Below are positions 25,296-34,341 of a stretch of DNA of 64,000 nt, one piece after another. Each line of letters starts with the position of its first letter. Within the stretch, counting starts at the first letter, position 1. This stretch comes from Chloroflexota bacterium (GTDB taxonomy: Bacteria > Chloroflexota > Dehalococcoidia > Lucifugimonadales > JACPCL1), in NCBI GenBank assembly GCA_016179765.1, contig JACPCL010000037.1, positions 1-64,000 on the forward strand. Reading direction: 5' to 3'. The notes under the pieces are model-generated. The model had not been told where the DNA came from. It saw only the letters and a list, made by a program, of their open reading frames with translations, and ran no database searches. The position numbers and the translations under genes were made by a program.

Positions 25296-26698
25296 GCCTG
25301 TCCCAGCGCTTTCAACAGGGGCTGGAACTTCAGTTCCGTCTCCTGCTCTTCCTGCAGAGAGTTGGAGCCTTCCACAATGCCCGCGCCGGCGTAGAGGGTA
25401 GCCTGGCTGCCTCGCACCAGGGCCGAGCGTATGCCTACCCAGAACTCGCCCTGGCCCTGGGCGTCCAGCCAGCCAATAGGGGCGGCGTACCAGCCCCGGT
25501 CACCCTCCAACCGGCGAATGACCTCCAGGGCAGCGGCCTTTGGCGCTCCACCCACCGCGGGAGTGGGATGCAGCGCCGCAACCATGTCCAGGATGTCTTT
25601 GCCCTCCAGGGCACGCCCAAAGAAGGCGGTGGCCAGATGCTGGACGCCCCGCAGGCGCACCACCTTGGGCTGGGCTTCCCAGCACAGCTCCTGGCAAAGG
25701 TCGCGCAACTCAAGGGCCACCTGCTCCACCACCGCGGCGTGCTCCCGCCGCTCCTTGGAGCTGGACAGCAGAGCGTCGGCCAGGGAGTCGTCAGCATCGG
25801 CGCTTTCGCTCCGGGCGGCGGTGCCAGCCATGCACGTGAGGCTGAGCTCGCCGCCATGCAACTGCACCAAGGACTCAGGGGATGCCCCCAGGAAACAGGA
25901 GCCTCCGCTCTCCACTGCAAACACAGCGCAGCCGGGGTACGTCTCTTCAAGGCTGCCAAGGGTTGCCTCAAGGGAGAAGGGGGCCACCGCGCGCAGCTCC
26001 TTCCTCCGGGCCAGCACCACCTTAGACAGCTCCCCGCCGTCTATCGCCTGAAGGGCTGCCTCCATACGCCTACGCCACTCCTCTGGCAACGTCTCCTCCC
26101 CAAGGCAACTCGCCGGCTGGCGGCGGGGAATCTCCTGGCCGCCAGCCACGCTTTCCAGCGCCCGCTCCGCGGCAGCGGCAGCCTCCTGGGGGTCTTCGGA
26201 TGGCCCAACCATCACGTTAGCCGTAAGCCAAGTCTTGCCGCCTTCCCAGGTGAACATCAGGTGCGGTAAAGCAAGGAGGGCGTCGGGGAAATCGCCCCAT
26301 AGGGCATCCTTCGCCACGGTGGGATCAAAGCAGAACCCGCCCATGAGCAGAGGCCCGACGCCTCGCAGGCGTGGGCCTTGCAGGACCGCCCCGTCAACCA
26401 GAGAGCGCCATCCATCCTGCGTCTGCCGAGCAGGAGCGGGGCCAGCCGGCGCCACCTGAGCGGCCCGTCCCAGGCCCACCAGCCAGAACCTGTCGGCGGG
26501 CCTTCCCCAGAAGATGCGCGGAACCCCCAGCCTCTTGCCGGCGGCGAAGGTCACCAGGGGAGCCAGCGGCCAGTCTATGCTCTGGGCGAGGCTCACGAGC
26601 ACGGGGCGGCCCAGGAGGGCGGCCCGCTCCCTGGCCTGGGGGAACAGGAGAGCCAGGGTTTGGTGGAGCGAGGGGGCGGCCTGCGTGGACGCGGTCAT
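25292..26698 (-). CDS. menF: isochorismate synthase
   Basis: Chorismate-binding enzyme converting chorismate to isochorismate, the entry to menaquinone synthesis. 468 residues; the C-terminal half has the family motifs SKVVLARRKEL, FLGASPESLVQLHGGEL, GTAARSESADAD, SSKERREHAAVVE, HPTPAVGGAPKAAALEVI and GWYAAPIGWLDAQGQGEFWV. The N-terminal half is divergent, as usual. The start ATG overlaps the tetR stop (ATGA). Confidence 0.95.
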   Translation of the reverse strand: MTASTQAAPSLHQTLALLFPQARERAALLGRPVLVSLAQSIDWPLAPLVTFAAGKRLGVPRIFWGRPADRFWLVGLGRAAQVAPAGPAPARQTQDGWRSLVDGAVLQGPRLRGVGPLLMGGFCFDPTVAKDALWGDFPDALLALPHLMFTWEGGKTWLTANVMVGPSEDPQEAAAAAERALESVAGGQEIPRRQPASCLGEETLPEEWRRRMEAALQAIDGGELSKVVLARRKELRAVAPFSLEATLGSLEETYPGCAVFAVESGGSCFLGASPESLVQLHGGELSLTCMAGTAARSESADADDSLADALLSSSKERREHAAVVEQVALELRDLCQELCWEAQPKVVRLRGVQHLATAFFGRALEGKDILDMVAALHPTPAVGGAPKAAALEVIRRLEGDRGWYAAPIGWLDAQGQGEFWVGIRSALVRGSQATLYAGAGIVEGSNSLQEEQETELKFQPLLKALGQA

Positions 26699-27351
26699 CC
26701 CTTTCGCCTGCCAGTCCCGTTCCCCACGCGGCTAGGCGCAGCGGGGGGCGGCAAGGCCGGATCGGCGCCAAGGCTGCGCAAGAGGGTGGCCTGAAGCTGG
26801 GGCGTCACACTGGTAAGGGTGTGCGGCTGCCCAGTGAGGAGCCAGCGCAGGATCACCTCGTGGATGGCCCCTACCCACATCTGTGCAACCAGGGTGGTGT
26901 CCTGGGACGGTATCTGGCCCGCCGCCACCGCGCCATCCAACTCCTGCTGGATAAGCAGGGAGAAACGTTCCCGCATGGGCAGAAACCTCTTATCCGTGGC
27001 CCGGCCATGGCCGATGATGTTCAGTAGCAGCACCTGGGCCACTCTACGCTGGCGGGCAAAGGTAGCGATGAGGGCCTCTATGCTGGCAGCCACCCGGTGG
27101 AGCGGCGTGGGCTGGCCCTCCACCGACTCCTGCACATTGTGGAGCAGCCTCTCGCTCATGCGCTGCACCAGGGCCTCCACCATCTTCTCCTTGCTGGGGA
27201 AGTGGAAGTAAAAGCTGCCCTTGGAAGCGCCGGCGCGCTCTATGATCTCCTGCACCCCCGCGCCGGAGTAGCCCTGCTGGGCAATCACCTCCGTCGCCGC
27301 ATTCAGAATGCGGTCGTAGGTGGTCATTTCAGGGGGTGGGGCTTTGCTCAT
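26695..27351 (-). CDS. TetR family transcriptional regulator
   Basis: A 218-residue regulator from MSKAPPPEMTTYDRIL. The N-terminal helix-turn-helix is standard: ILNAATEVIAQQGYSGAGVQ then EIIERAGASKGSFYFHFPSK. The C-terminal ligand domain is generic. It is the first gene of the menF-menD-menH operon and overlaps menF by four bases. A near-perfect palindrome at 27359-27372 lies between the -10 element and the start codon, so autoregulation of the men operon is likely. The ligand is unknown. A longer frame upstream runs through repeat DNA and was not used. Confidence 0.92.
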   Translation of the reverse strand: MSKAPPPEMTTYDRILNAATEVIAQQGYSGAGVQEIIERAGASKGSFYFHFPSKEKMVEALVQRMSERLLHNVQESVEGQPTPLHRVAASIEALIATFARQRRVAQVLLLNIIGHGRATDKRFLPMRERFSLLIQQELDGAVAAGQIPSQDTTLVAQMWVGAIHEVILRWLLTGQPHTLTSVTPQLQATLLRSLGADPALPPPAAPSRVGNGTGRRKG

Positions 27352-27358
27352 GGCAAAC

Positions 27359-27408
27359 AGACCAGTCAGTCTAGTATCCAGAATGCCAGAGGAAAAGGGA
27401 ATTGTCAA
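27359..27408 (-). promoter_or_regulatory. promoter and TetR operator of the men operon
   Basis: Minus strand TTGACA (plus 27403-27408), 17-base spacer, CATTCT (plus 27380-27385). Downstream, at about +1, lies AGACCAGTCAGTCT (27359-27372 on the plus strand), imperfectly palindromic with AGAC/GTCT ends, in the place expected for an autorepressor site. Confidence 0.65.
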
Positions 27409-27486
27409 CGGCGTTCCGTTTGCTTGTGCGTGGTATTCATGTCCCCCGGTTAAAGTGGATGTTAGCCGAACCCAAACCTGGCGCTT

Positions 27487-27664
27487 TAGTAGGCTGCTGA
27501 AAAGGGGTGTCCAGAGGGGCGAAGCCCTCTGGCAGGGGTCTAGGGGTGTCCCCCAAATACAAATCAATCCCTGGAGAGGGAAGCCCCTCTGGGGCATCTT
27601 TGATAGAAAGGGGATACCTTGAACCCCCTTGCGGGGGTTCGGGGGTATTTTTAACAGTCTGTTA
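27487..27664. repeat. R1 dispersed repeat (full-length copy)
   Basis: Begins TAGTAGGCTGCTGAAAAGGG and GTCCAGAGGGGCG, has the central TCTAGGGGTGTCCCCC block and GGATACCTTGAACCCCCTTG, and ends near ACAGTCTGTTA. About 178 bases, starting and ending with TA. It lies in the 27352-27957 spacer. The rest of that spacer holds a short hairpin (CCCCGCTCC / GGAGCGGGG near 27711-27738) and a TATAGT -10-like sequence near 27912 for the next gene; no other gene is seen. Confidence 0.8.
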
Positions 27665-27957
27665 GTGCCAGGGCACGGCCATGAACACCCATAAGCAAGC
27701 AGAACCCTTGTCCCCGCTCCTTTGACAAGGGAGCGGGGGATTTGTTCGGCGATTGACGCGCCCGCACGTACGCCTGCACCGGCGATTACCTGGCTGCCGA
27801 CCCCACCTGCCCCTACCAGCCCCAGAATGCCATGGCCGCCACGGGCACGCGCTAACGAGGCGAACCTTCCCTCGTCACGCCCCCCATACCCCCACCATCT
27901 GATAAGGTATGCTATAGTTCAAGGCACGCCCCCACCCCAAGAACATCGGAGGATGCT

Positions 27958-29721
27958 ATGGACGGGAGTCAACTCCAGGGGCATCCATCCCCCAAACCGG
28001 CGGTCACCGTGGCCATACGCAACATGGAGAACCAGTTGCTGCGTATGCGCCAGGGGGAGATCACCAACGACGAGTTCCGCCCCAACAGGACCATCCTTGG
28101 GGTTTACGGCCAGCGGCAGCCAGAGGAGTACATGATGCGGGTGCGGGTGCCCTTTGGCGGCCTCTCGCCCGCCCAGCTCCGCACGCTGGCAGAGATTGCG
28201 CGGGAGCATGGCAACGGCGCCGCTCACGTCACCACGCGTCAGAATGTGCAACTCCACTGGCTTAAGCTGGAGAAGATAGCGGACATCCTTTGGACGCTCC
28301 GAAACGCCGGCATGACGACCCTCCAGACGGGGGGCAACTCCGTGCGCACCGTAGCGGCCTGCCCCCTGGCCGGCGTCTGTCCCAAAGAGGCCTTTGACGT
28401 CACCCCCTATGCTCAAGCCCTGGATGACCACTACCTGGGCAACCAGGAGGTCATGGCCTTGCCCCGCAAAGTAAAGATGGCCTTCTCCGGCTGCGCCCAG
28501 GACTGCGCCTACGCCGCCATCCAGGACTTTGGCGCCATAGCCCAGGTACAGGGAACGAACGGCGCAACCCGCAAAGGGTTCCGGGTCCTCGTGGGCGGCG
28601 GACTGGGCGTCTTTCCCCGCATGGCTCAAGTTCTGGAGGAGTTCCTGCCAGAAGAGAATCTCTACAGCGCCAGCGACGCCGTCATCCGGGTCTTTGACAA
28701 GTTAGGCGACCGGCACAACAAGCAGAAGGCGCGGCTGAAGTTCGTCCTGGCCCGAAGGGGCATAGAGGAGTTCCGCAGCCTGGTGGCGGAGGAGCAGCAG
28801 AACCATGGAACCACCTCCAACGGGACGCAGAACCTTGATACTCACACTCCTCACCATGATCCCCCCTCTCCTCTCACCCAGCACCCCTCGGACACCCCCG
28901 TTCCTGATGATCCCAGCTACCACCAGTGGGTACGCTGGAATGCCTCCGCGCAGCGACAGACGCCCTTCGTGTCGGTGCTCATCCCCTTGCAGCTAGGCGA
29001 CGTCACCTCCGCCCAGATGGAGGCCGTAGCAGGCCTGGCGGAGCGCCTGGGCGCAGCGGACGTCCGCACATCCCAACAGCAAGACCTGGTGTTGCGCAAC
29101 GTCCCCGCCTCCGCCCTGCCGGAGGTGTACCAGACCCTCTCAGGGGAGGGACTGACGAGCCTGCGAGCCTGGGGAATTGCCAACGTCACCACCTGCCCCG
29201 GCGCCAGTGCGTGCAGCCTTGGCATCGTCAGCGCAAAGGCCCTGGCCGGGCAGCTATCCCAGATGCTCCAGGCCTCCGCCTACCAGGAGGACGAGGCGCT
29301 GGGGGGCCTGCGCATCAAAGTCAGCGGCTGCCCGGACTCCTGCGGCCACCACTATCTGGCCGACATTGGCCTGTACGGCTGCGCCCTGCACCAGGAGGGA
29401 CGCCTGTATCCGGCGTACCAGATCCTCTTAGGAGGAGAGGTCACCCAGGAGGGCACGCGTTTCGCACGGCCAATAGCGAAGATACCAGCCCGTCTGGCGC
29501 CCCAGGTCGTCGCTTCCCTTTTGCAGACGTACCGCTCAGCCCGCAATCCTGAAGAAGGGTTCTCCGCCTTCGTGGACCGCATAGGAACTGAAACCCTTAG
29601 GCAGGCGCTAGCCGGATTCACCCGCGTACCTTCGCTAGACCAGGACCCTTCCTTTTACATGGACTGGGACGCCACCCAGATGTATATTCTCCAGCGAGGC
29701 GAAGGGGAGTGCGCGGTTTAG
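27958..29721 (+). CDS. nitrite/sulfite reductase (siroheme, 4Fe-4S)
   Basis: A 587-residue reductase of the ferredoxin-type nitrite/sulfite reductase family. The start ATG has GGAGG about six bases upstream. The two-fold repeated architecture is clear: ferredoxin-like halves (MMRVRVPFGGLSPAQLRTLA and SVLIPLQLGDVTSAQMEAVA), each followed by a siroheme domain. Both halves carry a C-x5-C / C-x3-C set: ACPLAGVC and SGCAQDCAY (about residues 134-183), and TCPGASACSLG and SGCPDSCGHH (about 412-463). In well-known members only the second half holds the cluster. A low-complexity linker (about 280-325) joins the halves. No siroheme, ferredoxin or nitrate gene is adjacent, so substrate (sulfite or nitrite) is open. 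Confidence 0.88.
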   Translation: MDGSQLQGHPSPKPAVTVAIRNMENQLLRMRQGEITNDEFRPNRTILGVYGQRQPEEYMMRVRVPFGGLSPAQLRTLAEIAREHGNGAAHVTTRQNVQLHWLKLEKIADILWTLRNAGMTTLQTGGNSVRTVAACPLAGVCPKEAFDVTPYAQALDDHYLGNQEVMALPRKVKMAFSGCAQDCAYAAIQDFGAIAQVQGTNGATRKGFRVLVGGGLGVFPRMAQVLEEFLPEENLYSASDAVIRVFDKLGDRHNKQKARLKFVLARRGIEEFRSLVAEEQQNHGTTSNGTQNLDTHTPHHDPPSPLTQHPSDTPVPDDPSYHQWVRWNASAQRQTPFVSVLIPLQLGDVTSAQMEAVAGLAERLGAADVRTSQQQDLVLRNVPASALPEVYQTLSGEGLTSLRAWGIANVTTCPGASACSLGIVSAKALAGQLSQMLQASAYQEDEALGGLRIKVSGCPDSCGHHYLADIGLYGCALHQEGRLYPAYQILLGGEVTQEGTRFARPIAKIPARLAPQVVASLLQTYRSARNPEEGFSAFVDRIGTETLRQALAGFTRVPSLDQDPSFYMDWDATQMYILQRGEGECAV

Positions 29722-29738
29722 GAAACTATGAGAGTCTC

Positions 29739-29798
29739 GTTGTGAGCGTCTGGGGCGTCCCGACAAGTCGGGACGCCCCAGACGCTCACAACTTTTTT
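29739..29798 (+). terminator. very long perfect-stem intrinsic terminator
   Basis: A 26-base perfect inverted repeat: the left arm 29739-29764 starts GTTGTGAGCGTCTGGGGCG, AA spacer, and the right arm 29767-29792 ends CCAGACGCTCACAAC, followed by six T (29793-29798). It lies 17 bases after the reductase stop. The CGTCCCGAC / GTCGGGACG apex matches the tips of the dispersed GTCATTGCGAG repeats. Confidence 0.88.
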
Positions 29799-29894
29799 CG
29801 GCCCCCTTCGCCTGACGTTTGCCCCCGCCCAACGTTGGAGTAAATAAGGGGGCAAGCAGTATGCTATCATGCAAATTAGCGCGTAGGCCAACTG

Positions 29895-30476
29895 ATGTTC
29901 TTATGGCCTGAAGCTGAACGCACCGTCAGGACCGCATTGCTTTCCCGCGAACAAACGCAAGGCCCCTCTTCTACACGCTCGGCCATCGCCAATCTCTACG
30001 AGACCCACTTTGAGCGCGTGGCCCGCTATATCAGTGTGCGCATTGGCAATTTTTCGGAGGCGCAAGACCTGGCGAGCGAGGTGTTCATACGCGCGCTGCG
30101 TTCCGCCGACTCCTACAAGGACGTGGGAGCGCCCCTGGAGGCCTGGCTCTTCAAGATTGCCCGCAACCTCTCCATTGACCACCTGCGGCAGAAGGCACGG
30201 CGTCCCGTCCAGGTGCCGGTGGAGGCCCTCTTTTCCCTGGCCGCAGACACGGACGACCCCATAGATAGCCTGCACCACCAAGAGGAGGTCAAACGGCTCC
30301 ATGACGCAGTCCAGCACCTCTCGGAGGCGCAGCGACAGGTGATAGCCTTGCGCTTCGGCGGTGAGATGTCCGCCGATGAGATTGCCCTGGTCATGGGCAA
30401 GAAGCCGGGAGCGGTGCGGGAGATGCAGAGCGCCGCCATTCGCAAGCTGCGCCAGCTATTAGGGGAGGAGACCTAA
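29895..30476 (+). CDS. ECF-type RNA polymerase sigma factor
   Basis: A 193-residue sigma factor. Region 2: NLYETHFERVARYISVRIGN then FSEAQDLASEVFIRAL and EAWLFKIARNLSIDHLRQKA; region 4: LSEAQRQVIALRFGGEMSAD then EIALVMGKKPGAVREMQSAA. No obvious ECF-type anti-sigma zinc motif follows; instead, 14 bases downstream, starts the 900-residue membrane protein, which I infer to be its partner. The start at 29895 lacks a good Shine-Dalgarno; a slightly later start is possible. A TATGCT/TATCAT-like -10 is near 29861-29870. Confidence 0.9.
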   Translation: MFLWPEAERTVRTALLSREQTQGPSSTRSAIANLYETHFERVARYISVRIGNFSEAQDLASEVFIRALRSADSYKDVGAPLEAWLFKIARNLSIDHLRQKARRPVQVPVEALFSLAADTDDPIDSLHHQEEVKRLHDAVQHLSEAQRQVIALRFGGEMSADEIALVMGKKPGAVREMQSAAIRKLRQLLGEET

Positions 30477-30490
30477 GAGCGGATAGTGAC

Positions 30491-33193
30491 ATGGAGAATA
30501 ACCTGGAACAGCTTCTGGACGAGTGCATTGACCGCATCGCTTTCCGGGGCGAGGCGGTACAGGATTGCCTTGCCCGGCACCCGCAGCGCGCCGCAGAGCT
30601 GGAGCCGTACCTGCGCATCGTGACACGGTACGCCGCCGCCTTCCAGGAAACGCCCTCGGAAGCCGCCAAGGAGCTGGGTCGCCAGCGCCTCAAGGCGGAG
30701 CTGGACGCCCTGCGTGCGGCCGGGGCCAACGGCTCGCCGCAACCAGGCCAGCTTACGCCCCCTCCATCAACCCTTGCCAGCGCTGCCTCCTTTGACGAGG
30801 CGCTAGACCACAGCATCACCCGCATCCTCCGGGGCGAGCCTGTGGAGGCGTGCCTGGCCACCTACCCCGGCCACGCCGCAGCGCTGGCGCCCCACCTGCG
30901 CATCGCGGCCATGACGGTAGAGGCTGCTGCGGTGCAGGTAGACGCCAACGCCAAAGCCCAGGGCCGCCTCCGCCTGCAAGCCGAGCTGGCGGCCCTCCAG
31001 CGGGTACAGGTCTCTGTACCGGCGAGGCGAAACCCCTGGCCGTCCCTGGCCGTCCCTCTACAGCAGAGGTGGGCGGTGGCCAGCACCGCCGCTGCCTTCG
31101 CCCTGTTCCTCGGGGGCTTCGGCCTGGTATCCGCCTCGGATGACGCCCTGCCTGGGCAGCCCCTTTACCCGGTCAAACGCACCGCCGAGGAGGTGCGCCT
31201 GGTGCTGGACTTCTCGCCTGAGGCGAAAGCCCACCGCTACCTCTCCTACGCCGAGCGCCGGGGCCAGGAGATAAGCCTCCTGATCCAACAGGGAGAGCAA
31301 ACAAAAGTCAGCGACCCCCAGGCAGCTCTGGTGAAACACATCGCCAGCGCGGCCACCATCGCTGCTGAGCTTGATAAGCCAGAGGCCGTTTCCAAGCTGC
31401 AAACGAGGTTTGAGCAGAACGCCTCCCAAATCTTGGCAGAACTCCAGACCTCCCTGCAAACCTCTCCGAAAGAGGCTAGGCAGACGGCCAGGGAGAGCTT
31501 CAAGTCTGTTGGACAGGCCTACAGCGAACGGATTCAGGATGTCGCCGCCAAGGCCCCAAAGGTCGTGACCTCCCCAGGCATCCTGCAGCTCCGGGCCACG
31601 AACCCGCTTCCCCCGGGCATAGAAGCCATCCTCCTGAAGGTAAGCCGGATTGAGGCCCATAGGGCCGACTGGCCGGACGACCGCTGGATTGACGTCGCCA
31701 CCTCCTCCCAGGAGCTTGACCTGCTGCGCCTGGGAGAGGTGCAGAGGTTTCTTGGGGAGTTGGAGGTGCCAGCGGGCGTCTACACCCAGCTACGCATTGC
31801 CATTCAGGAGGCGACGGTGGTGGTAGGCGGCGTGGCCTACCCTGTCCAGGTCCCTGGGGAGACGCTGCATTTGACTCGCCCCTTCCGCGTGGAGGCGGGC
31901 AAGACCACCGTGGCCCTGCTGGACTTTGACGGCACGGCCTCCCTCCGCGCCACAGGAGTGGACAACTACATCCTGAACCCCCAGGTCCATCTCCTGGCCC
32001 GGGAGCCGCAAGAGACGCAGAAGAAGGGCAAGGAGACAGACACGCCGAACATCGCCGACAGCCGCCAGACGGTCGCCCCGGCCTCGGCTCCAGAGCACCC
32101 TTCAACCCCTTCCAAACCCTCGCAGCGCCAGGAGAGCAAGGTGGAGGTGTTGGAGGTGGAGGGCGACATCAAGAAGGTGCTGGATGGCATCTTCCAGGTC
32201 GGCGATGCGAGCATCATCCTGCCTCCTGGCGCTGACGCCTTTACCTATGAGGTCGTGCTGCAAGAGGGGCAAAGGGTGAAGGTAGAGGTGGCCGTCCAGC
32301 CCGATGGCGCCTTCCTCGCCCAGGAGGTCAAGGCTGCCGGCAGCAAGGTCCTGGAAAGGCTAACGGACGACTCCTCGGGCCGGGCCACCCCCTCTCCTCG
32401 GGTCACGACCTTTCAAGGAATCCTGGAGACCATGGCCCCGCAAACCTGGAGCGTCGCCAGCCAAACGGTGCGCATCAGCCTGGATACGAAGATTAACGGC
32501 ATTGCCTTCGTTGGCGCCCGCATAGAAGTAAAAGGCATCCTCCAAATAGACGGCACGTTCCTTGCCAGAGAGATCACGGTCAAGTCAGCAACTCCATCGC
32601 CAACCCCCGCAAGCGGCAAACGGGGTCAGGAGACGAATACGGACAAGGAAAGCCAGGAGGTGCAGGTCAAGGGCATCCTGAGGCTGGACAGCCCAGGGGT
32701 CTGGTCCGTAGACGGGCGAAGGGTCATCATCGGCGCCGACACGGAGGTCCGCGGCGCCATATCGGTGGGGCGAGAGGTGGAGGTGATGGGAAAAGAGCTG
32801 CCCGACGGCACAGTCAAGGCCGCCAGGGTAACATCCACCCGTAGCGCCCTTCTGCCTGGGAACGGGGCGTCCCCTACGCCTACCCCTAGCGTTGCCCGTC
32901 CGACGCCTGCCCTCACCCCAACGCCAACGCCTACGCCCCCTTCCACCATTCGGCCCAGGCGGACTCCCACCTCCACACCAGTGCGCCAGACGCCACAGGC
33001 GGAGGAAGCGAAGTTTGAAGGCGCCGTAGAGGTCATGATTGGAAGGCACCTGGTGATAAGCGGCCGCCGCGTGGAGGTTGCTTCCAACACCAGGATTGAA
33101 GGTATCATCGCCGTGGGCGTCAAGGTGAGAGTAGAAGGTGAGGTGGGCGCCAATGGTGTTATCATGGCTGTGCTCATACGAGTTATCACTTAG
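30491..33193 (+). CDS. putative membrane anti-sigma protein with DUF5667, DUF4382 and DUF5666-like domains
   Basis: A 900-residue protein 14 bases downstream of the ECF sigma gene. Two related N-terminal segments (LDECIDRIAFRGEAVQDCLA, RHPQRAAELEPYLRI; and DHSITRILRGEPVEACLATY) face the cytoplasm, then one membrane helix (about 193-215). Outside: a DUF5667-like stretch (LPGQPLYPVKRTAEEVRLVL, about 220-255), a helical segment, a DUF4382-like domain (about 373-506, with ILLKVSRIEAHRAD and GVYTQLRIAI), then four DUF5666-like beta units (starting about 551, 640, 723 and 840) separated by linkers, one Thr-Pro-rich. The N-terminal part is the likely sigma-binding part; the outer domains are likely sensing. 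Assigned from context and domain resemblance, not from a proven family. Confidence 0.78.
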   Translation: MENNLEQLLDECIDRIAFRGEAVQDCLARHPQRAAELEPYLRIVTRYAAAFQETPSEAAKELGRQRLKAELDALRAAGANGSPQPGQLTPPPSTLASAASFDEALDHSITRILRGEPVEACLATYPGHAAALAPHLRIAAMTVEAAAVQVDANAKAQGRLRLQAELAALQRVQVSVPARRNPWPSLAVPLQQRWAVASTAAAFALFLGGFGLVSASDDALPGQPLYPVKRTAEEVRLVLDFSPEAKAHRYLSYAERRGQEISLLIQQGEQTKVSDPQAALVKHIASAATIAAELDKPEAVSKLQTRFEQNASQILAELQTSLQTSPKEARQTARESFKSVGQAYSERIQDVAAKAPKVVTSPGILQLRATNPLPPGIEAILLKVSRIEAHRADWPDDRWIDVATSSQELDLLRLGEVQRFLGELEVPAGVYTQLRIAIQEATVVVGGVAYPVQVPGETLHLTRPFRVEAGKTTVALLDFDGTASLRATGVDNYILNPQVHLLAREPQETQKKGKETDTPNIADSRQTVAPASAPEHPSTPSKPSQRQESKVEVLEVEGDIKKVLDGIFQVGDASIILPPGADAFTYEVVLQEGQRVKVEVAVQPDGAFLAQEVKAAGSKVLERLTDDSSGRATPSPRVTTFQGILETMAPQTWSVASQTVRISLDTKINGIAFVGARIEVKGILQIDGTFLAREITVKSATPSPTPASGKRGQETNTDKESQEVQVKGILRLDSPGVWSVDGRRVIIGADTEVRGAISVGREVEVMGKELPDGTVKAARVTSTRSALLPGNGASPTPTPSVARPTPALTPTPTPTPPSTIRPRRTPTSTPVRQTPQAEEAKFEGAVEVMIGRHLVISGRRVEVASNTRIEGIIAVGVKVRVEGEVGANGVIMAVLIRVIT

Positions 33194-33281
33194 CATCACC
33201 CCCTGAGCAAGGGTGAAGGCTGTACCTGCCTTCGCATCAATTGCCAGCGCCCTACCCTACTATTCCTCATCCTGGTGAGCG

Positions 33282-34316
33282 ATGAAAGCCCTTGTCCTGG
33301 AAACACCCGGTAACCCTCCCAGACTGGCCCTCAAGGAAGTCCCAGAGCCGGCCCTGGGCGAGGGTGACGTGCTATTGCGTGTGCTGGCCTGCGGCCTATG
33401 CCACCACGACCTGCTGGCCATGACGGGTGTGCTCCGCCGGGGCATCCCTTCCCACGCCGTGCTGGGCCACGAGATATGCGGCGAAATTGTGAAGGTGGGC
33501 GCCGCCGTCAGCCGCGTACTTGTGGGCCAGAAGGTGGTGCCCCTGCTGACCAACGCTTGCGGGGAGTGCGACCGCTGCATCGCCGACCTGGAGCACCGCT
33601 GCCAGCGAGGCCAGGGCATAGGCCACGGCCTTCCAGGCGGCTTTGCCCAGTACACATGCGTGCGGGATACGGCCCTGGTCACCGTGCCGCCGGATATGCC
33701 GCCAGAGCAGGCGTGCCTGCTGGCCTGCCCCATTGGCGTGGCCCTGCAAGCCGCTCAGAACGTGGCGGGCCTGAAGGCTGGGGAGACGGCGGTGGTGACG
33801 GGGGCCAGCGGCGGCCTGGGCGTCCACGCCCTGCAAATCGCCAAGGCCCTGGGAGCACGCACCATCGGCGTCACCTCCTCGGAAAACAAGCTGAACTCAC
33901 TCATGGAGCTAGGCGTGGACAACGTTGCGCCGGTGGGCGAGCTGGACTTCAGCGAGATCGTCCTGGCCATGACAGGCGAGCGGGGTGCAGAGGTGGTCCT
34001 TGACACCGTTGGCTCCCCCCTCTTTGAATCCTCGGTGCGCTGCCTGGCTCAGTACGGGCGACTGCTGCTCCTGGGTGAAGTAGCCGGGGGCAAAGCCCAG
34101 GTCAACCTGGCGGAGCTTCTGTTCCGTGACGCCATTATCCGAGGCTCCACCGGCGTCCAGCGCCACGGCCTGGAACAGGCAGTGCGCATGGTCGCTCAGG
34201 GCCAGGTGAGGCCGGTGGTGCACGCCACCCTGCCCTTGCGGGACATCCTCATCGGCGTGGGCTGGATGCAGGAACGCAAGCTCTTCGGGCGCGTGGCGCT
34301 GCTGCCCAACGGCTAG
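33282..34316 (+). CDS. zinc-dependent alcohol dehydrogenase family protein
   Basis: A 344-residue medium-chain dehydrogenase/reductase. Catalytic zinc residues: CGLCHHD and LGHEICGE; structural zinc cysteines: NACGECDRCIADLEHRC; the nucleotide-binding loop is VTGASGGLGVHALQIA. The variant glycine loop GASGGLG is common in quinone-reductase-like and acyl-coupled members. The substrate cannot be deduced. It stands alone between the anti-sigma candidate and a pilin-like gene. Confidence 0.9.
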   Translation: MKALVLETPGNPPRLALKEVPEPALGEGDVLLRVLACGLCHHDLLAMTGVLRRGIPSHAVLGHEICGEIVKVGAAVSRVLVGQKVVPLLTNACGECDRCIADLEHRCQRGQGIGHGLPGGFAQYTCVRDTALVTVPPDMPPEQACLLACPIGVALQAAQNVAGLKAGETAVVTGASGGLGVHALQIAKALGARTIGVTSSENKLNSLMELGVDNVAPVGELDFSEIVLAMTGERGAEVVLDTVGSPLFESSVRCLAQYGRLLLLGEVAGGKAQVNLAELLFRDAIIRGSTGVQRHGLEQAVRMVAQGQVRPVVHATLPLRDILIGVGWMQERKLFGRVALLPNG

Positions 34317-34341
34317 TGTCCCGTCCCTGAAGTTCAGTGAT

